Shown here piece after piece: positions 50,571 through 58,733 of a stretch of DNA of 64,000 nucleotides. The translations under genes were made by a program, and so were the position numbers. Position 1 is the stretch's first letter, and the number at the start of each line of letters is the position of its first letter. Source of the stretch: Candidatus Fredericiella danica. GTDB lineage: Bacteria; Chloroflexota; Anaerolineae; Caldilineales; Caldilineaceae. The DNA lies in assembly GCA_016713335.1 (NCBI GenBank), contig JADJPH010000011.1, positions 1-64,000 of the forward strand. The letters run 5' to 3'. Under the pieces are notes generated by a model, which did not search any database, had not been told where the DNA came from, and saw only the letters and a program-made list of their open reading frames with translations.

Positions 50571-50963
50571 TCACATCAGCAAACGACCAGCAAGTTCTGG
50601 ATAGCTGACAAAGTGACCATCGATGCTTGCCAGGCTGGCGCCTAGTTCGATAGCCGTAGCAATAATAATCCGGTCAAATGGATCTCTGTGGATATCCGAC
50701 AGCTCAACAGCGCGGACAGTAATTGCGGGAGTCAATGGCAGTAGTTCGATGTCAGAACCCGCCAAAGCCAGGTCGAACCACTGTCTGGCTGGCAACGGTA
50801 GTTCAAGGCGTCCCTGGCGATGGGCGAGCGCCAGTTCAAAACAGGATACTGGCGAGACGCCGATCCGGGGAGCATTTTCAATTGATGCCACCATCGCGGC
50901 CGGAAGGCGACCGTGCTCCAGGTTGATCCACCAGAACCAGACGTGGCTGTCGAGGACGATCAT
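50571..50963 (-). CDS. vapC: VapC-type PIN domain toxin
   Basis: 130 residues. All PIN acids are present: Asp in MIVLDSHVWFWW, Glu in VSCFELALAHRQG, Asp in HRDPFDRIIIATAIELG and Asp in LASIDGHF. Such toxins cut tRNA or rRNA. The ATG at 50963 overlaps the antitoxin stop (ATGA); a longer frame starts 15 bases earlier. Closest to the VapC group with DxHxWxWW at the N-terminus. Confidence 0.88.
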   Translation of the reverse strand: MIVLDSHVWFWWINLEHGRLPAAMVASIENAPRIGVSPVSCFELALAHRQGRLELPLPARQWFDLALAGSDIELLPLTPAITVRAVELSDIHRDPFDRIIIATAIELGASLASIDGHFVSYPELAGRLLM

Positions 50964-51190
50964 TGTAGACAGTCCCAATCTTCATCATCGACCATTGGCG
51001 TAATCAGATCGCCAAGCGTACGACCTTTGCCCGCAATCTCGGGGTGTGGACGACGCTCACGCGTCGGCTCTGGCGTCAGTTCGTCCACCGTTAATGCGAT
51101 GAATTCAACTCGATGGTTGACAAAGGATTCTGGCAGCTCGATTAAGACTTGACGCTGATTTACCTTCAGAAACTGGCGTTCCACTTGCAT
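50960..51190 (-). CDS. vapB: Antitoxin partner of VapC
   Basis: 76 residues, preceded by GAGGAGTGAAAG. The N-terminal part (QVERQFLKVNQRQVLIELPESFVNHRVEFIALTV) has the strand pattern of AbrB/DUF2281-type antitoxins. The tail is acidic (MVDDEDWDCLQ), fit to bind the toxin. Assigned mostly from position and the four-base overlap with the PIN gene. Confidence 0.75.
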   Translation of the reverse strand: MQVERQFLKVNQRQVLIELPESFVNHRVEFIALTVDELTPEPTRERRPHPEIAGKGRTLGDLITPMVDDEDWDCLQ

Positions 51191-51452
51191 CTTTCACTCC
51201 TCTATCATCAGGGTCTGCGCCCATACGTCAGCACTTTCCTCCAGTCCACCATGTCATGGACACTCCGTCATCTGCTAGGAGATGCAAGAATTGTAGCACA
51301 TTTGCAGCTGTTTCATGCTGCCACCGCCGGCACCTGGGGACGGGTGATCGAAGCACTGTGTTCATTTTCTCTCCCTGGTGCTGTCATAACGAACGATAGG
51401 CGCGCATTTTCTTTGTGGTCTTTGCGCGCTTTGTGGTCAATTCGGTCTCTAT
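51191..51452. other. Spacer with a 'tttgtggtctttgcgcgc' repeat tract
   Basis: No gene seen. The phrase tttctttgtggtctttgcgcgctttgtggtc at 51408-51440 belongs to the same dispersed repeat family as 600-1021. The rest contains no clear motif. Confidence 0.4.
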
Positions 51453-51644
51453 GTGCAAGAGGATGACGCTACACAGGCTGTGGAAACGCTGGAAAGCATG
51501 GGGTTTTCGGTCGCCAGTCTGCGCAATTTGCACAGTGCGGGTGCGATCTGGCAGTATCTATGCTGTACGCCCCGCAGAATTCCACTGAGAGATTCGGCGA
51601 TTGGTACAGTTGTTGGCGTGACGATCTATGGAAGGGTCTCATGA
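51453..51644 (+). CDS. Possible fragment or small protein upstream of the selenoprotein gene
   Basis: A 63-codon frame whose stop overlaps the next start (TCATGAG, ATGA type), which suggests a real upstream gene in the same operon. The sequence (DDATQAVETLESMGFSVASL; CCTPRRIPLRDSAIGTVVGV) is not recognised. Given the frequent indels in this sequence it may be the end of a longer broken gene, or chance. Confidence 0.3.
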   Translation: MQEDDATQAVETLESMGFSVASLRNLHSAGAIWQYLCCTPRRIPLRDSAIGTVVGVTIYGRVS

Positions 51645-52084
51645 GCGATGCAACGCATGCTACACAGGAACAGGTTGGCCAACGCGCACGCAGCCTGATG
51701 AAACAACAGGGCTACCACTGATCGGAGGCCGTCATGCTCGCCGTGGGTGAGCACATACTAGGGCACATTGACGACCGTACGCTCATGCTGACGACCGGTT
51801 TTGCCGGTGGCGTCGGCGATACCCGGCAAGATGTGTGCGGCGCGCTGTGCTCGGGCATCATGATTATCGGCGCGCTACACGGCCGTACGCAAGCGGATGT
51901 AGACGACAAGCGCTGCCAGTTATTGGCCGCTCGCTATCGCGAGCGGTTTTTACAAGCTTTTGGCTCAACCAACTGTGGGGAACTGCGGCAACGCCACAGC
52001 TCGTGCAGCGTACTGGTGGAACAGGTTGCGCATATTCTGATGGACGTCATCGAAGAAGATCAACATCCATCTGGACAAATCTGA
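51641..52084 (+). CDS. C_GCAxxG_C_C family redox protein, probable selenoprotein (in-frame TGA)
   Basis: 147 codons read in one frame from ATG 51641 to the stop at 52082, broken only by TGA at 51719-51721 (codon 27). The flanks align with the family: VGQRARSLMKQQGYH-[TGA]-SEAVMLAVGEHI against the usual GYNCSxAV, so TGA stands exactly at the first conserved Cys. The other three Cys are present, in DVCGALCSGIMIIGALHGRT, STNCGEL and HSSCSVL, with glycines FAGGVGD before the core. Length matches the family, about 140. A SECIS-like hairpin follows at the right distance. Selenocysteine is the best reading. A single-base error in a Cys codon is the alternative, given error density elsewhere. Confidence 0.75.
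51735..51753 (+). promoter_or_regulatory. Candidate bacterial SECIS hairpin
   Basis: TGCTCGCC (51735-51742) pairs with GGTGAGCA (51746-51753), 8 bp including one G-U, closing a GUG loop at 51743-51745. The loop begins 21 bases after the TGA, inside the 16-37 base range known for bacterial SECIS elements, and has G and U first in the loop as in that consensus. Confidence 0.55.
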
Positions 52085-52171
52085 ATGTTTTGGGCTGGCG
52101 TGGCCGCTGGGCCTGCCTGGCGCTGTGCCAGCCTGTGATCAAACAGGTAATGAGGAATGGAGTCAGTTTTC

Positions 52172-52606
52172 ATGAAAATTGCAGTCGTTACGGATGACGG
52201 CGCCACTGTCTGCGCCCACTTCGGAAGAGCGCGCTACTTTCTGGTGGCGACGGTTGAAGACGGCAAGATCAGCAACCGGGAAATGCGGCCCAAGACCGGC
52301 CATCATGATTTCATTGATGGTCCACAGGAAGTAGCCGAAGAAGGTGATCCGCATAGCCACAACCACGAACATCAGCACCCCGAGGGTCACGGGCGGGACC
52401 CAGCTGCCCGCACCCGCCACACGCGCATGTTCGCCACCATTACCGATTGCAGCATGGTGCTGGCGCGCGGGATGGGTGCCGGTGCTTATGAAGGTTTGCA
52501 GGAAGCCGGCACTCGCCCCGTCGTCCCCACTGCGTTGACCACTGACGAAGCATTGAGTGCTTATGTGGAAGGACGCCTGGAAGATCACCCGGAAAAGCTA
52601 CATTAG
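52172..52606 (+). CDS. NifX/NifB-type dinitrogenase iron-molybdenum cofactor domain protein
   Basis: About 144 residues. ATG at 52172 follows AGGAATGGAG. Starts MKIAVVTDDGATVCAHFGRARYF, the NifX/NafY/MTH1175 core with Cys and the HFGRA loop. A His-rich insertion follows (DPHSHNHEHQHPEGHG), then DCSMVLARGMGAGAYEGLQEAG and the end of the RNase-H-like fold. Proteins of this family carry metal clusters. With ArsA-like ATPases and metallo-hydrolases nearby it probably handles an iron-sulfur or other metal cofactor rather than nitrogenase, as no nif genes are present. Confidence 0.88.
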   Translation: MKIAVVTDDGATVCAHFGRARYFLVATVEDGKISNREMRPKTGHHDFIDGPQEVAEEGDPHSHNHEHQHPEGHGRDPAARTRHTRMFATITDCSMVLARGMGAGAYEGLQEAGTRPVVPTALTTDEALSAYVEGRLEDHPEKLH

Positions 52607-52612
52607 AAAACC

Positions 52613-53443
52613 ATGACGAAAATTACCTGCATTACCGAAAACACCGCTCAGTTCGGCTCTGCCTTCTGGGGCGAGCACGGCATCAGTTTCTGCATTGAGA
52701 CGGCTCAGGGCAGCGTGTTGTTCGACACAGGCCAAACGGCGGCAATCCTGTTGCACAACCTGGCCCTGCTCGAAAAATCCTTGTGCGATTTCGATGTGAT
52801 CGTTCTCAGTCACGCCCACAACGACCACACCGGCGGACTGTCTACCGTTCTAGCACAACGTCCTGGCCTGCCGCTGTATGCCAATCCGGATATTGCCCGT
52901 CCGCGCTTCATCCGCAAAGACGGGCACTATCAGTTCATCGGCCTGCCCATGTCCATGGACGCATTGGGACAGTTTGCCGATCTGAAGCTCAGCGCAGACC
53001 CGGTCGAGGTCTTGCCCGGCGTCTGGACGACAGGCGAGATCCATGAGCGCCCGGAACTGGAAGGCCGCGGGCCCAATCTGTTTGTGCCCGACGGCGAAGG
53101 CTGGCGGCCTGATCCCTACCTGGACGACCTATCGATGGTGGTGGAGACGGCGCAGGGGCTGGTGATCGTCTTGGGGTGTTGCCACGCCGGGTTGCTGAAC
53201 ACGCTGGCACACGTCACGCGCGTTTTCGAGCGCCAACCGATCGCTGTTCTAGGAGGCACACACCTGGTTAGCGCAGAGGGGACGGCGCTGCAACACATTG
53301 TAGATGTGCTGCGTACAGCGTATCCTGCATTGCACCTCTATCCCAATCATTGCACTGGCCAAAGAGCCTATGTGGCGCTGTCCAGCGCTCTGGGTGACTA
53401 CGTCCACCCATGTCCCGCCGGCACCACGATAACCTTTGATTGA
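52613..53443 (+). CDS. MBL-fold metallo-hydrolase (dihydropteridine-type)
   Basis: 276 residues. Metal site HAHNDHTGGL (HxHxDH) is intact, with later His in CCHAGLLNTL and GGTHLV. The start MTKITCITENTAQFGSAFWGEHG and the IETAQGSVLFDTGQT segment match the MJ0936/RFA-P synthase-like group of small MBL proteins found beside iron-sulfur and metal-handling genes in anaerobes. It starts 6 bases after the previous stop, so it is in the same operon. Confidence 0.9.
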   Translation: MTKITCITENTAQFGSAFWGEHGISFCIETAQGSVLFDTGQTAAILLHNLALLEKSLCDFDVIVLSHAHNDHTGGLSTVLAQRPGLPLYANPDIARPRFIRKDGHYQFIGLPMSMDALGQFADLKLSADPVEVLPGVWTTGEIHERPELEGRGPNLFVPDGEGWRPDPYLDDLSMVVETAQGLVIVLGCCHAGLLNTLAHVTRVFERQPIAVLGGTHLVSAEGTALQHIVDVLRTAYPALHLYPNHCTGQRAYVALSSALGDYVHPCPAGTTITFD

Positions 53444-53640
53444 GCTGCACAACGCTGCACATTCTCGCTGACGAGCGACGTCGCGCAGGATCTGTTGGGT
53501 ATTATCCCCGGCGTGCATTTTGAGATCGTGCATGACCATGCCAGTCCCTTGCTGTTGGCTTTGCGCAGCGCACGGCTGGCGCTTGGGTGTGGCATGACCA
53601 ACCAGATCCTTGTAGAAGCAACGCGAAGATCGCGTACGCC
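53436..53640 (+). CDS. FeoA-like domain protein, broken
   Basis: Pieces TLHILADERRRA and QDLLGIIPGVHFEIVHDHASPLLLALRSARLAL-type sequence (IIPGVHFEIVHDHASPLL, ARLALGCGMTNQILVE) match the FeoA fold (small SH3-like metal-transport domain) when read across a one-base shift near 53478. The N-terminus is unclear; a TTG at 53436 overlapping the previous stop is possible. The end is also unclear, because the frame stays open into the opposite-strand gene. Confidence 0.5.
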
Positions 53641-53643
53641 AAA

Positions 53644-55644
53644 TCATTCTGCTGGTGCGCTGAAGATCACCTTGCCCACCACGCGCAACCCATCTAGCCC
53701 GCGGATATCGTGCGCAAACAGCGGCAGTTCGCTAATTGTATAGGCGGACCACTTCGCATGCAGTTCAGCGATATAGCCTTGCTGCTCTGCACGTTTGCTG
53801 CGGCAGAAGGGGCATGCGGTGGGTGGCACGACCATGTTGGCGACAAGATGGTGGCAGGGAACGTGCATAACGTCGAGCGCAGTCAACAGCCGTTCCGTTT
53901 CCAACACGCCCATCGCTTCCGGGATCGTGATCGCCACAAACTCGCTGTGCACGGGGTCCGTCAGGTGGTTCTGTAACTTCTTTACGCCGCGCGACGTGTC
54001 CAATAGCAATTGCGTCGTCTTGGCCATCTTCGACGCGCCTTGGTACTTCAGAAGCAGGTGAAACAGGCTTCTGAACCATTCAATGGCCAGATGTGGCATC
54101 TCCAACAAGCGGAGCGTGTGCCCTGTGGGTGCCGTGTCCAGCACAAAGTGGTCGTAACTTCCGTCGTCGATCAGGTCGATCATGGCAATCAGCGCCACGA
54201 TCTCGTCCATGCCTGGCGGGATCATCGAAACAAATTCCATGGAAATCTCGCGATCGAAGGCAATCCAGTTCCCTATGTCGCCCATCACACTATCGAAGAG
54301 TTCATTGATCTCGCCGATGTAGATCTGCTTCAGTTCATCCAACCGCTCAGCGGCATTGATCTGCATCGCATACAACCCATCGGCGCCCGTAACTGGTACC
54401 GGCACATTGCCAATCACACAAGCCAGGCTGTCGCCGAGCGAACCGGTTGGGTCGGTTGAGAAGATAAGCGTTTTTCCCGTAGGGTTGCGCCGTGCCAATT
54501 CCACGGCGGTGGCCGCCGCCAGCGTGGTTTTCCCAACGCCACCCTTACCGCCGAACAGGATAAACTGGCGGTCTTGCGCAAATAAGTGAGCGAGACCGAC
54601 TTGTGTGCCGATTTCGCGAGGCGCGAGTTCCACCGCGTGTGGCGTGGGCAGGGCTGGCAGCGTGACGTAATCAGCTTGCGTCTCGCTAAACAGGATCTCA
54701 GCATAGACCGCCAGCGTCTGCAAGCCCCTGATTTCGGTAGGAAACAAGGGCATGCGCACGAGATGATACTGGCTAAACTTCCGCTCGATTTCGCGCTGGT
54801 ACGGGGCCTGGTTGCGCTGGCGTGCCTGGCAGAACGGACAGACTCTCCCGTCATCCCCTACGCTATCGGCCACCAACCGATTCAAGATCACGCTCGTCAC
54901 GGGGATGCTGCCTTCATCCAGTGCCTTGAACAGCAGTTCTGTTTCGTAGATGCTCATTGGCTCGGCGTTGACCACGGGCACAAATTCGGTGGATTCCCGA
55001 TTGCGGAACAGGTCGCGCAGGTGTTGCACATCATCCGAAAGCGCAGTGATAAACTTGTCGGCCTGGTCGGGAACATATCGTCGCCTGACAAAAGAGCGGA
55101 CCATGTAACGATGCTTCTCCTGCATCATGTCCATGACCCGGATCCACTGCTCCATCTGCTCCGGCAGGGAGAGCAGCCGGATCGTGTGGCCGGCCGGCGC
55201 CGTATCAACAATCACCAGGTCGTACAGACCCTCCCGCATCACCTCCATGATCTTCAGGATCGCCGTCACTTCGTCGATCCCGGGCATCGAGAGGTCCAGG
55301 AAGCCCGCAATGTCCTCTTTGTCCAGATAGGTGCCGCGGTCGGCGATCTGGGCAATCACCGGTCCGTACCGTGTTTTGAAATCCTCAAGGAGTGCTTTGG
55401 CGTCAAGCGCCAGCGCAAAGAGGTTGTCTACCCCCGGTATACCGCTCACCATACCGCCGACCGCGCAGTTGAGACTGTCCGACAACGAATGCGCCGGATC
55501 CGTAGAGACCAGGAGTACCTTGCGCTCCGGCCGCAAGCGCGCAAAATGCAGCGCCGTTGCCGCCGCTGAAGTCGTCTTCCCTGTACCACCCTTGCCACCA
55601 AAAAGGATGAAACGCAGCCCCGGATTGCTTAAGAACGCCGCCAT
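53644..55644 (-). CDS. Tandem ArsA/Get3-type ATPase
   Basis: About 666 residues with two homologous halves. First half: deviant Walker A GGKGGTGKTTSAAATALH, switch I/II DTAPAGHTIRLLSLPEQ, and CPFCQARQ. Second half: GGKGGVGKTTLAAATAVE, DTAPTGHTLRLLEMPH, and CPFCRSKRAEQQG. The CxxC in each half is as in bacterial ArsA/Get3 homologues with H-x-L-V-A-N-M before it (HHLVANMVVPPTACPFC). ATG at 55644 preferred. No arsB/arsC/arsR is nearby, so arsenite export is not indicated. A role in metal-cofactor or membrane-protein handling with the convergent NifX/MBL genes is inference. Confidence 0.92.
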   Translation of the reverse strand: MAAFLSNPGLRFILFGGKGGTGKTTSAAATALHFARLRPERKVLLVSTDPAHSLSDSLNCAVGGMVSGIPGVDNLFALALDAKALLEDFKTRYGPVIAQIADRGTYLDKEDIAGFLDLSMPGIDEVTAILKIMEVMREGLYDLVIVDTAPAGHTIRLLSLPEQMEQWIRVMDMMQEKHRYMVRSFVRRRYVPDQADKFITALSDDVQHLRDLFRNRESTEFVPVVNAEPMSIYETELLFKALDEGSIPVTSVILNRLVADSVGDDGRVCPFCQARQRNQAPYQREIERKFSQYHLVRMPLFPTEIRGLQTLAVYAEILFSETQADYVTLPALPTPHAVELAPREIGTQVGLAHLFAQDRQFILFGGKGGVGKTTLAAATAVELARRNPTGKTLIFSTDPTGSLGDSLACVIGNVPVPVTGADGLYAMQINAAERLDELKQIYIGEINELFDSVMGDIGNWIAFDREISMEFVSMIPPGMDEIVALIAMIDLIDDGSYDHFVLDTAPTGHTLRLLEMPHLAIEWFRSLFHLLLKYQGASKMAKTTQLLLDTSRGVKKLQNHLTDPVHSEFVAITIPEAMGVLETERLLTALDVMHVPCHHLVANMVVPPTACPFCRSKRAEQQGYIAELHAKWSAYTISELPLFAHDIRGLDGLRVVGKVIFSAPAE

Positions 55645-55730
55645 CAAACACAACCCTCACTGCGCGTGAAAATTTCGTGCATCGTTGCATCGGAGCCGCC
55701 ACCTGGCGTGCCCGGTCAATCAGCAGAATA

Positions 55731-55947
55731 TCATTGTCGCACACAGCCGGGTAATACGCGAGCGGTGTGAAGCGAGCGGTGTGAAGCGGGAGTTGTCAGC
55801 CGATCCTGCACGGCTCGATCGACCGGATTGACGGAAGCCGCATGTACCTTGATCAGCACCTCACCTGCATCCAGACTCGATTGCGCTATGTCCTCATACT
55901 GCATGACGTCGACGTCGCCATAGCTGTGAATACGAAATGGCTTTCAT
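55731..55947 (-). pseudogene. N-terminal remnant of a zinc-type alcohol dehydrogenase / quinone oxidoreductase
   Basis: From ATG 55947 (GGAG upstream), MKAI then, after a one-base shift, RIHSYGDVDVMQYEDIA and AGEVLIKVHAASVNPVDRAV: the first 50 residues of a medium-chain dehydrogenase. The homology ends abruptly and is followed by unrelated codons to a stop at 55731. The breakpoint coincides with a small direct repeat (gagcggtgtgaagcg, twice at 55761-55790). Confidence 0.7.
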
Positions 55948-56108
55948 TGTTGTCTCCGCTCCCTGGTACATCCAAAACCTGATTGATCAACGCCTGATTC
56001 ATCGCCAGATCCCAACAACGAGGAGGGACCATCCCTCTAGCCTTTGCGGGCAATGATGCGCTTCTCCGCGTCCCTGCGTCCCTGCGGGAGAATTTCTTTT
56101 GTCTTCCC

Positions 56109-56432
56109 TTGGCGTCTTTGAGGGCGGCTTCACTCCGGCGCAAACTGCTGACCGATGACTTTGTCATCGAACGGGCGGCGCCGGGTGACGCCGTAACCGC
56201 CCGGCGTTGCACGGACAAAGAACGCGGCAGCTATGTGCTGGGGAGCACCGTGGACCCCGAGGCGACCTTCCGCCGCTATAACGGCGCTCGCCATGCCAAC
56301 GGCTACGGCGTGTGCAATGCTGACTATCAGGCGCGGATGGCCGCCATGGCCTACAATCTCAAGCGCTGGGCCGTCCTGACCAAAGGCAGGGAGCAATGTC
56401 ACCGGCACGCGGCGCCAGCCGACAGCAGTTGA
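56109..56432 (+). pseudogene. C-terminal remnant of a transposase
   Basis: Readable residues LLTDDFVIERAAPGDAVTA, then DKERGSYVLGSTVDPEATFRRYNG and MAAMAYNLKRWAV resemble the C-terminal half of IS1182-like DDE transposases of Chloroflexota. No start, no catalytic core and no inverted repeats are visible nearby. The interval 56433-56669 carries no gene. Confidence 0.5.
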
Positions 56433-56669
56433 AGCGGTCAGCCACCGGCCCGACAGCAGGGCTGCACACGAATCACAAACTTCAGCGGGATCCCCAGCGG
56501 ACACCAGGGTGGCCCACTCCCTGGCGGCCGGTCAAAAACCGCAAAAACTAGCGCACTGGCGCCGCGGCCAGCTCACCGCACCGCCCGCCTCCCCTAAATT
56601 CGGCGGCGGGACAAAAAGGTCGCCAACTGGCGACCCGCACCCCCAACCTTGATTTATGTAACACTCTCC

Positions 56670-57299
56670 CTACGTGAACTGAAGAAATTCCAGCGTTCGA
56701 TCCCACGCCAGTTTTGCTGCGGTCTCGTTGTATGCCTGCGTCCGGTCCGGTTCAAAGAACCAGTGGCCCGTGCCGGGGTACGTGAAAAACGTGGCCGGAC
56801 GGCCCGCGTCCCGGAGCGCACTCTCCAGCGCTTCAACCGCCTCCAGCGGCTCAAATTCGTCCGTTTCAGCAAAGTGCCCGAGGTAAGCCGCGCGCGCCGC
56901 GCCGAAGTCACCGGGGCCGGTCCCGTAGAAAACGACGACAGCGTGAACCTGTTCAGGAGCGCTGGTCGACAGATGCAGCGCAAAGTAGGCACCCAGGGAG
57001 AAGCCAATCACGGCTACGGTTGGTTCGCCGGAGCGCTCCAGCAGAAAGGCCAGTGCATCCGCAACGTCGCGCCGCGCCTGGGCGCCGTCGAGCTCGTTGA
57101 CCAACGCTTCGGCGCCGGGGATTGTATCGGCAAGTTTGCCGTGGTACAGATCTGGGGCAAAAGCCACAAAGCCGGTTTCGGCCAGGCGCGTGCAGACACC
57201 CATGGTGGTGTCGTTGAGTCCCCACCATGGGTGCAGGACAAGCAGCGCGCGGCCTTTGCCGGTGCTGGGGATGGCGAGAAAACCGTCAGGTTGAGTCAT
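56670..57299 (-). CDS. Dienelactone hydrolase family protein (Ser type)
   Basis: 209 residues, cytosolic. LLVLHPWWGLND, then the nucleophile elbow GFSLGAYFALHLS, where Ser takes the place of the Cys found in classical dienelactone hydrolases and in the exported paralogue at 15504. Asp is in GDFGA/AETDEFE and His in GTGHWFFEPDR. FAPDLYHGKLADT is also typical. A carboxylesterase role is likely; substrate unknown. Stands alone. Confidence 0.9.
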   Translation of the reverse strand: MTQPDGFLAIPSTGKGRALLVLHPWWGLNDTTMGVCTRLAETGFVAFAPDLYHGKLADTIPGAEALVNELDGAQARRDVADALAFLLERSGEPTVAVIGFSLGAYFALHLSTSAPEQVHAVVVFYGTGPGDFGAARAAYLGHFAETDEFEPLEAVEALESALRDAGRPATFFTYPGTGHWFFEPDRTQAYNETAAKLAWDRTLEFLQFT

Positions 57300-57426
57300 C
57301 GAAAAAGTGTCCTCTCGGATCTGCGTCTGACCGACGCACGATAGCGCTGATGATGCGGTCTGTCAGGGCTGGAATCATAACACAAAGGCGTTGTGGGTAC
57401 GGCTGACGATTGTGATGCGGTCCGCA

Positions 57427-58190
57427 TCAGCGCCACCCGAGACGATCTTGGATCTGGTCGATCGCAAATGCCGGCATCCCGGCCTGCGCCAGGTAAGTGC
57501 GTATGCCACCATAGCGAGTGTTCAGGTGATCCAGAAAACCGAGCATCGTTTCTGGTTCTGCCAGAGGCTTTTGCCAAAGGCCCTCACCCGACGCGATGTT
57601 GCCTTGTCGCAGGCGCTGTTCATATTCGGGCCACAAACGCGCCTGGCTTTCGGCGTAGTCTGCGGCGATCGCTCCTGCAGGCACGCAGGCAATGGCCAAC
57701 AGGAGCGCGGCGATCATGCCCGTCCGGTCCTTGCCGGAGTGACAGTGAATGACCACGCCACCGGGCTGTGCGCTACTCACGGCCTGCAAAATCGCGACAA
57801 TCGCATCGGGGTAGTGATCGGCAACGATGCAATACACTTCAAAGCGCGAGGTCGCGTTTCTGATCAGTGCGCCGACATGGGGATAGTATTTCTCGATCGG
57901 CAGGTGCAGTCGCAGGAGACCGCCGGCATCCGCCAGGTCGTATGGTTCCGCAGCTACTTCTTGTGGTGACCGGATGTCGATGATGGTGCGCACGCCGTAA
58001 TCACGCATTGACTGCTGGCCAGTGCGTGACAGCCGCCCCAGACAATCGGCGCGAATGACGAACTGCCATCGGGTCTCACCCCAGCCACGGTCGCTAGCCC
58101 GCCCAGATCACGGACGTTCAGACATCCTTCCCACGCCAAATGGCGCGATGCATAAGCTTGAGGCACATCAACCTCCGTGACGCGGACCAT
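57427..58190 (-). CDS. Tyrosine phosphatase family protein (frameshift in assembly)
   Basis: About 254 residues when joined. N-terminal piece YASRHLAWEGCLNVRDLGGL, the start of the Tyr_phosphatase3/Siw14-like fold. After one missing base in GGGG near 58075 the frame gives WQFVIRADCLGRLSRTG and RTIIDIRSPQEVA. Catalytic P-loop HCHSGKDRTGM (HCx5R) is intact with Cys and Arg. Proteins of this group act on phosphotyrosine or inositol pyrophosphates. Own transcription unit. Confidence 0.88.
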
Positions 58191-58205
58191 AGCAATTGTG
58201 GATGC

Positions 58206-58613
58206 CTACGCCTTTGAACTTCGCATTGCTTTCACGTGGCGCAAGGATCTGTCAACCCGCAGGGCAGCGTATTCATCTGACCCGCGCGCATAGATGGCGA
58301 CGCGTGAGTCCTCGTCGTGGTGGATTCCCCAGCCGTAGGTTTTTGCCAATGGGGATGAGCGCAGGCAGGCTTGTCCCTTCGAAAAGAAACCTGCTCGGGC
58401 GGTTTCCATGTCCGCCTCTGTGATGTGATTCCTCGCTGCCCAGATGGTGAAGAGCACATCATCTGAGGTGTATTCGTACGGATGGTCGTGGATCAACTCA
58501 AATTGCATCCCCGCAATCGTCTTATCTTCTTTTACCGGAGGAGGCATGCCGACATCCGCTTTACAGTCTTCCGCCGTCTCGATAAAGGTGTTCGTGTAGT
58601 TCGTTGAATGCAT
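58206..58613 (-). CDS. DUF6157 family protein
   Basis: 135 residues from the ATG at 58613. The family pattern is complete: MHSTNYTNTFIETAEDC at the start, MPPPVKEDKTIAGMQFELI, YEYTSDDVLFTIWAAR, then SSPLAKTYGWGIHHDEDSRVAIY. Function of the family is not known. Divergent from the MFS gene with about 120 bases between, which contain an AT-rich tract with TATAAT at 58666-58671. Confidence 0.85.
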   Translation of the reverse strand: MHSTNYTNTFIETAEDCKADVGMPPPVKEDKTIAGMQFELIHDHPYEYTSDDVLFTIWAARNHITEADMETARAGFFSKGQACLRSSPLAKTYGWGIHHDEDSRVAIYARGSDEYAALRVDRSLRHVKAMRSSKA

Positions 58614-58733
58614 TCGTCCCAACCTTGATTGAAAATCGGCTGCACAGCGTTCCCGTTATGCCATATATAATAGATGGCAAACATCAATGCGTCGAACCGA
58701 AAATCGCGAACACTTGAAAACGGGGGCCATGCC

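Noticed and set aside
53441..53443. TGA between the MBL gene and the FeoA-like frame as a second selenocysteine codon or a fusion
   Set aside because: The MBL protein is complete at this point, FeoA homology resumes only later and through a frameshift, and no Cys is expected here.
53644..55644. Arsenite efflux ATPase of an ars operon
   Set aside because: No arsB, arsC, arsD or arsR nearby; the tandem ArsA/Get3 type is also found in metal-cofactor neighbourhoods.
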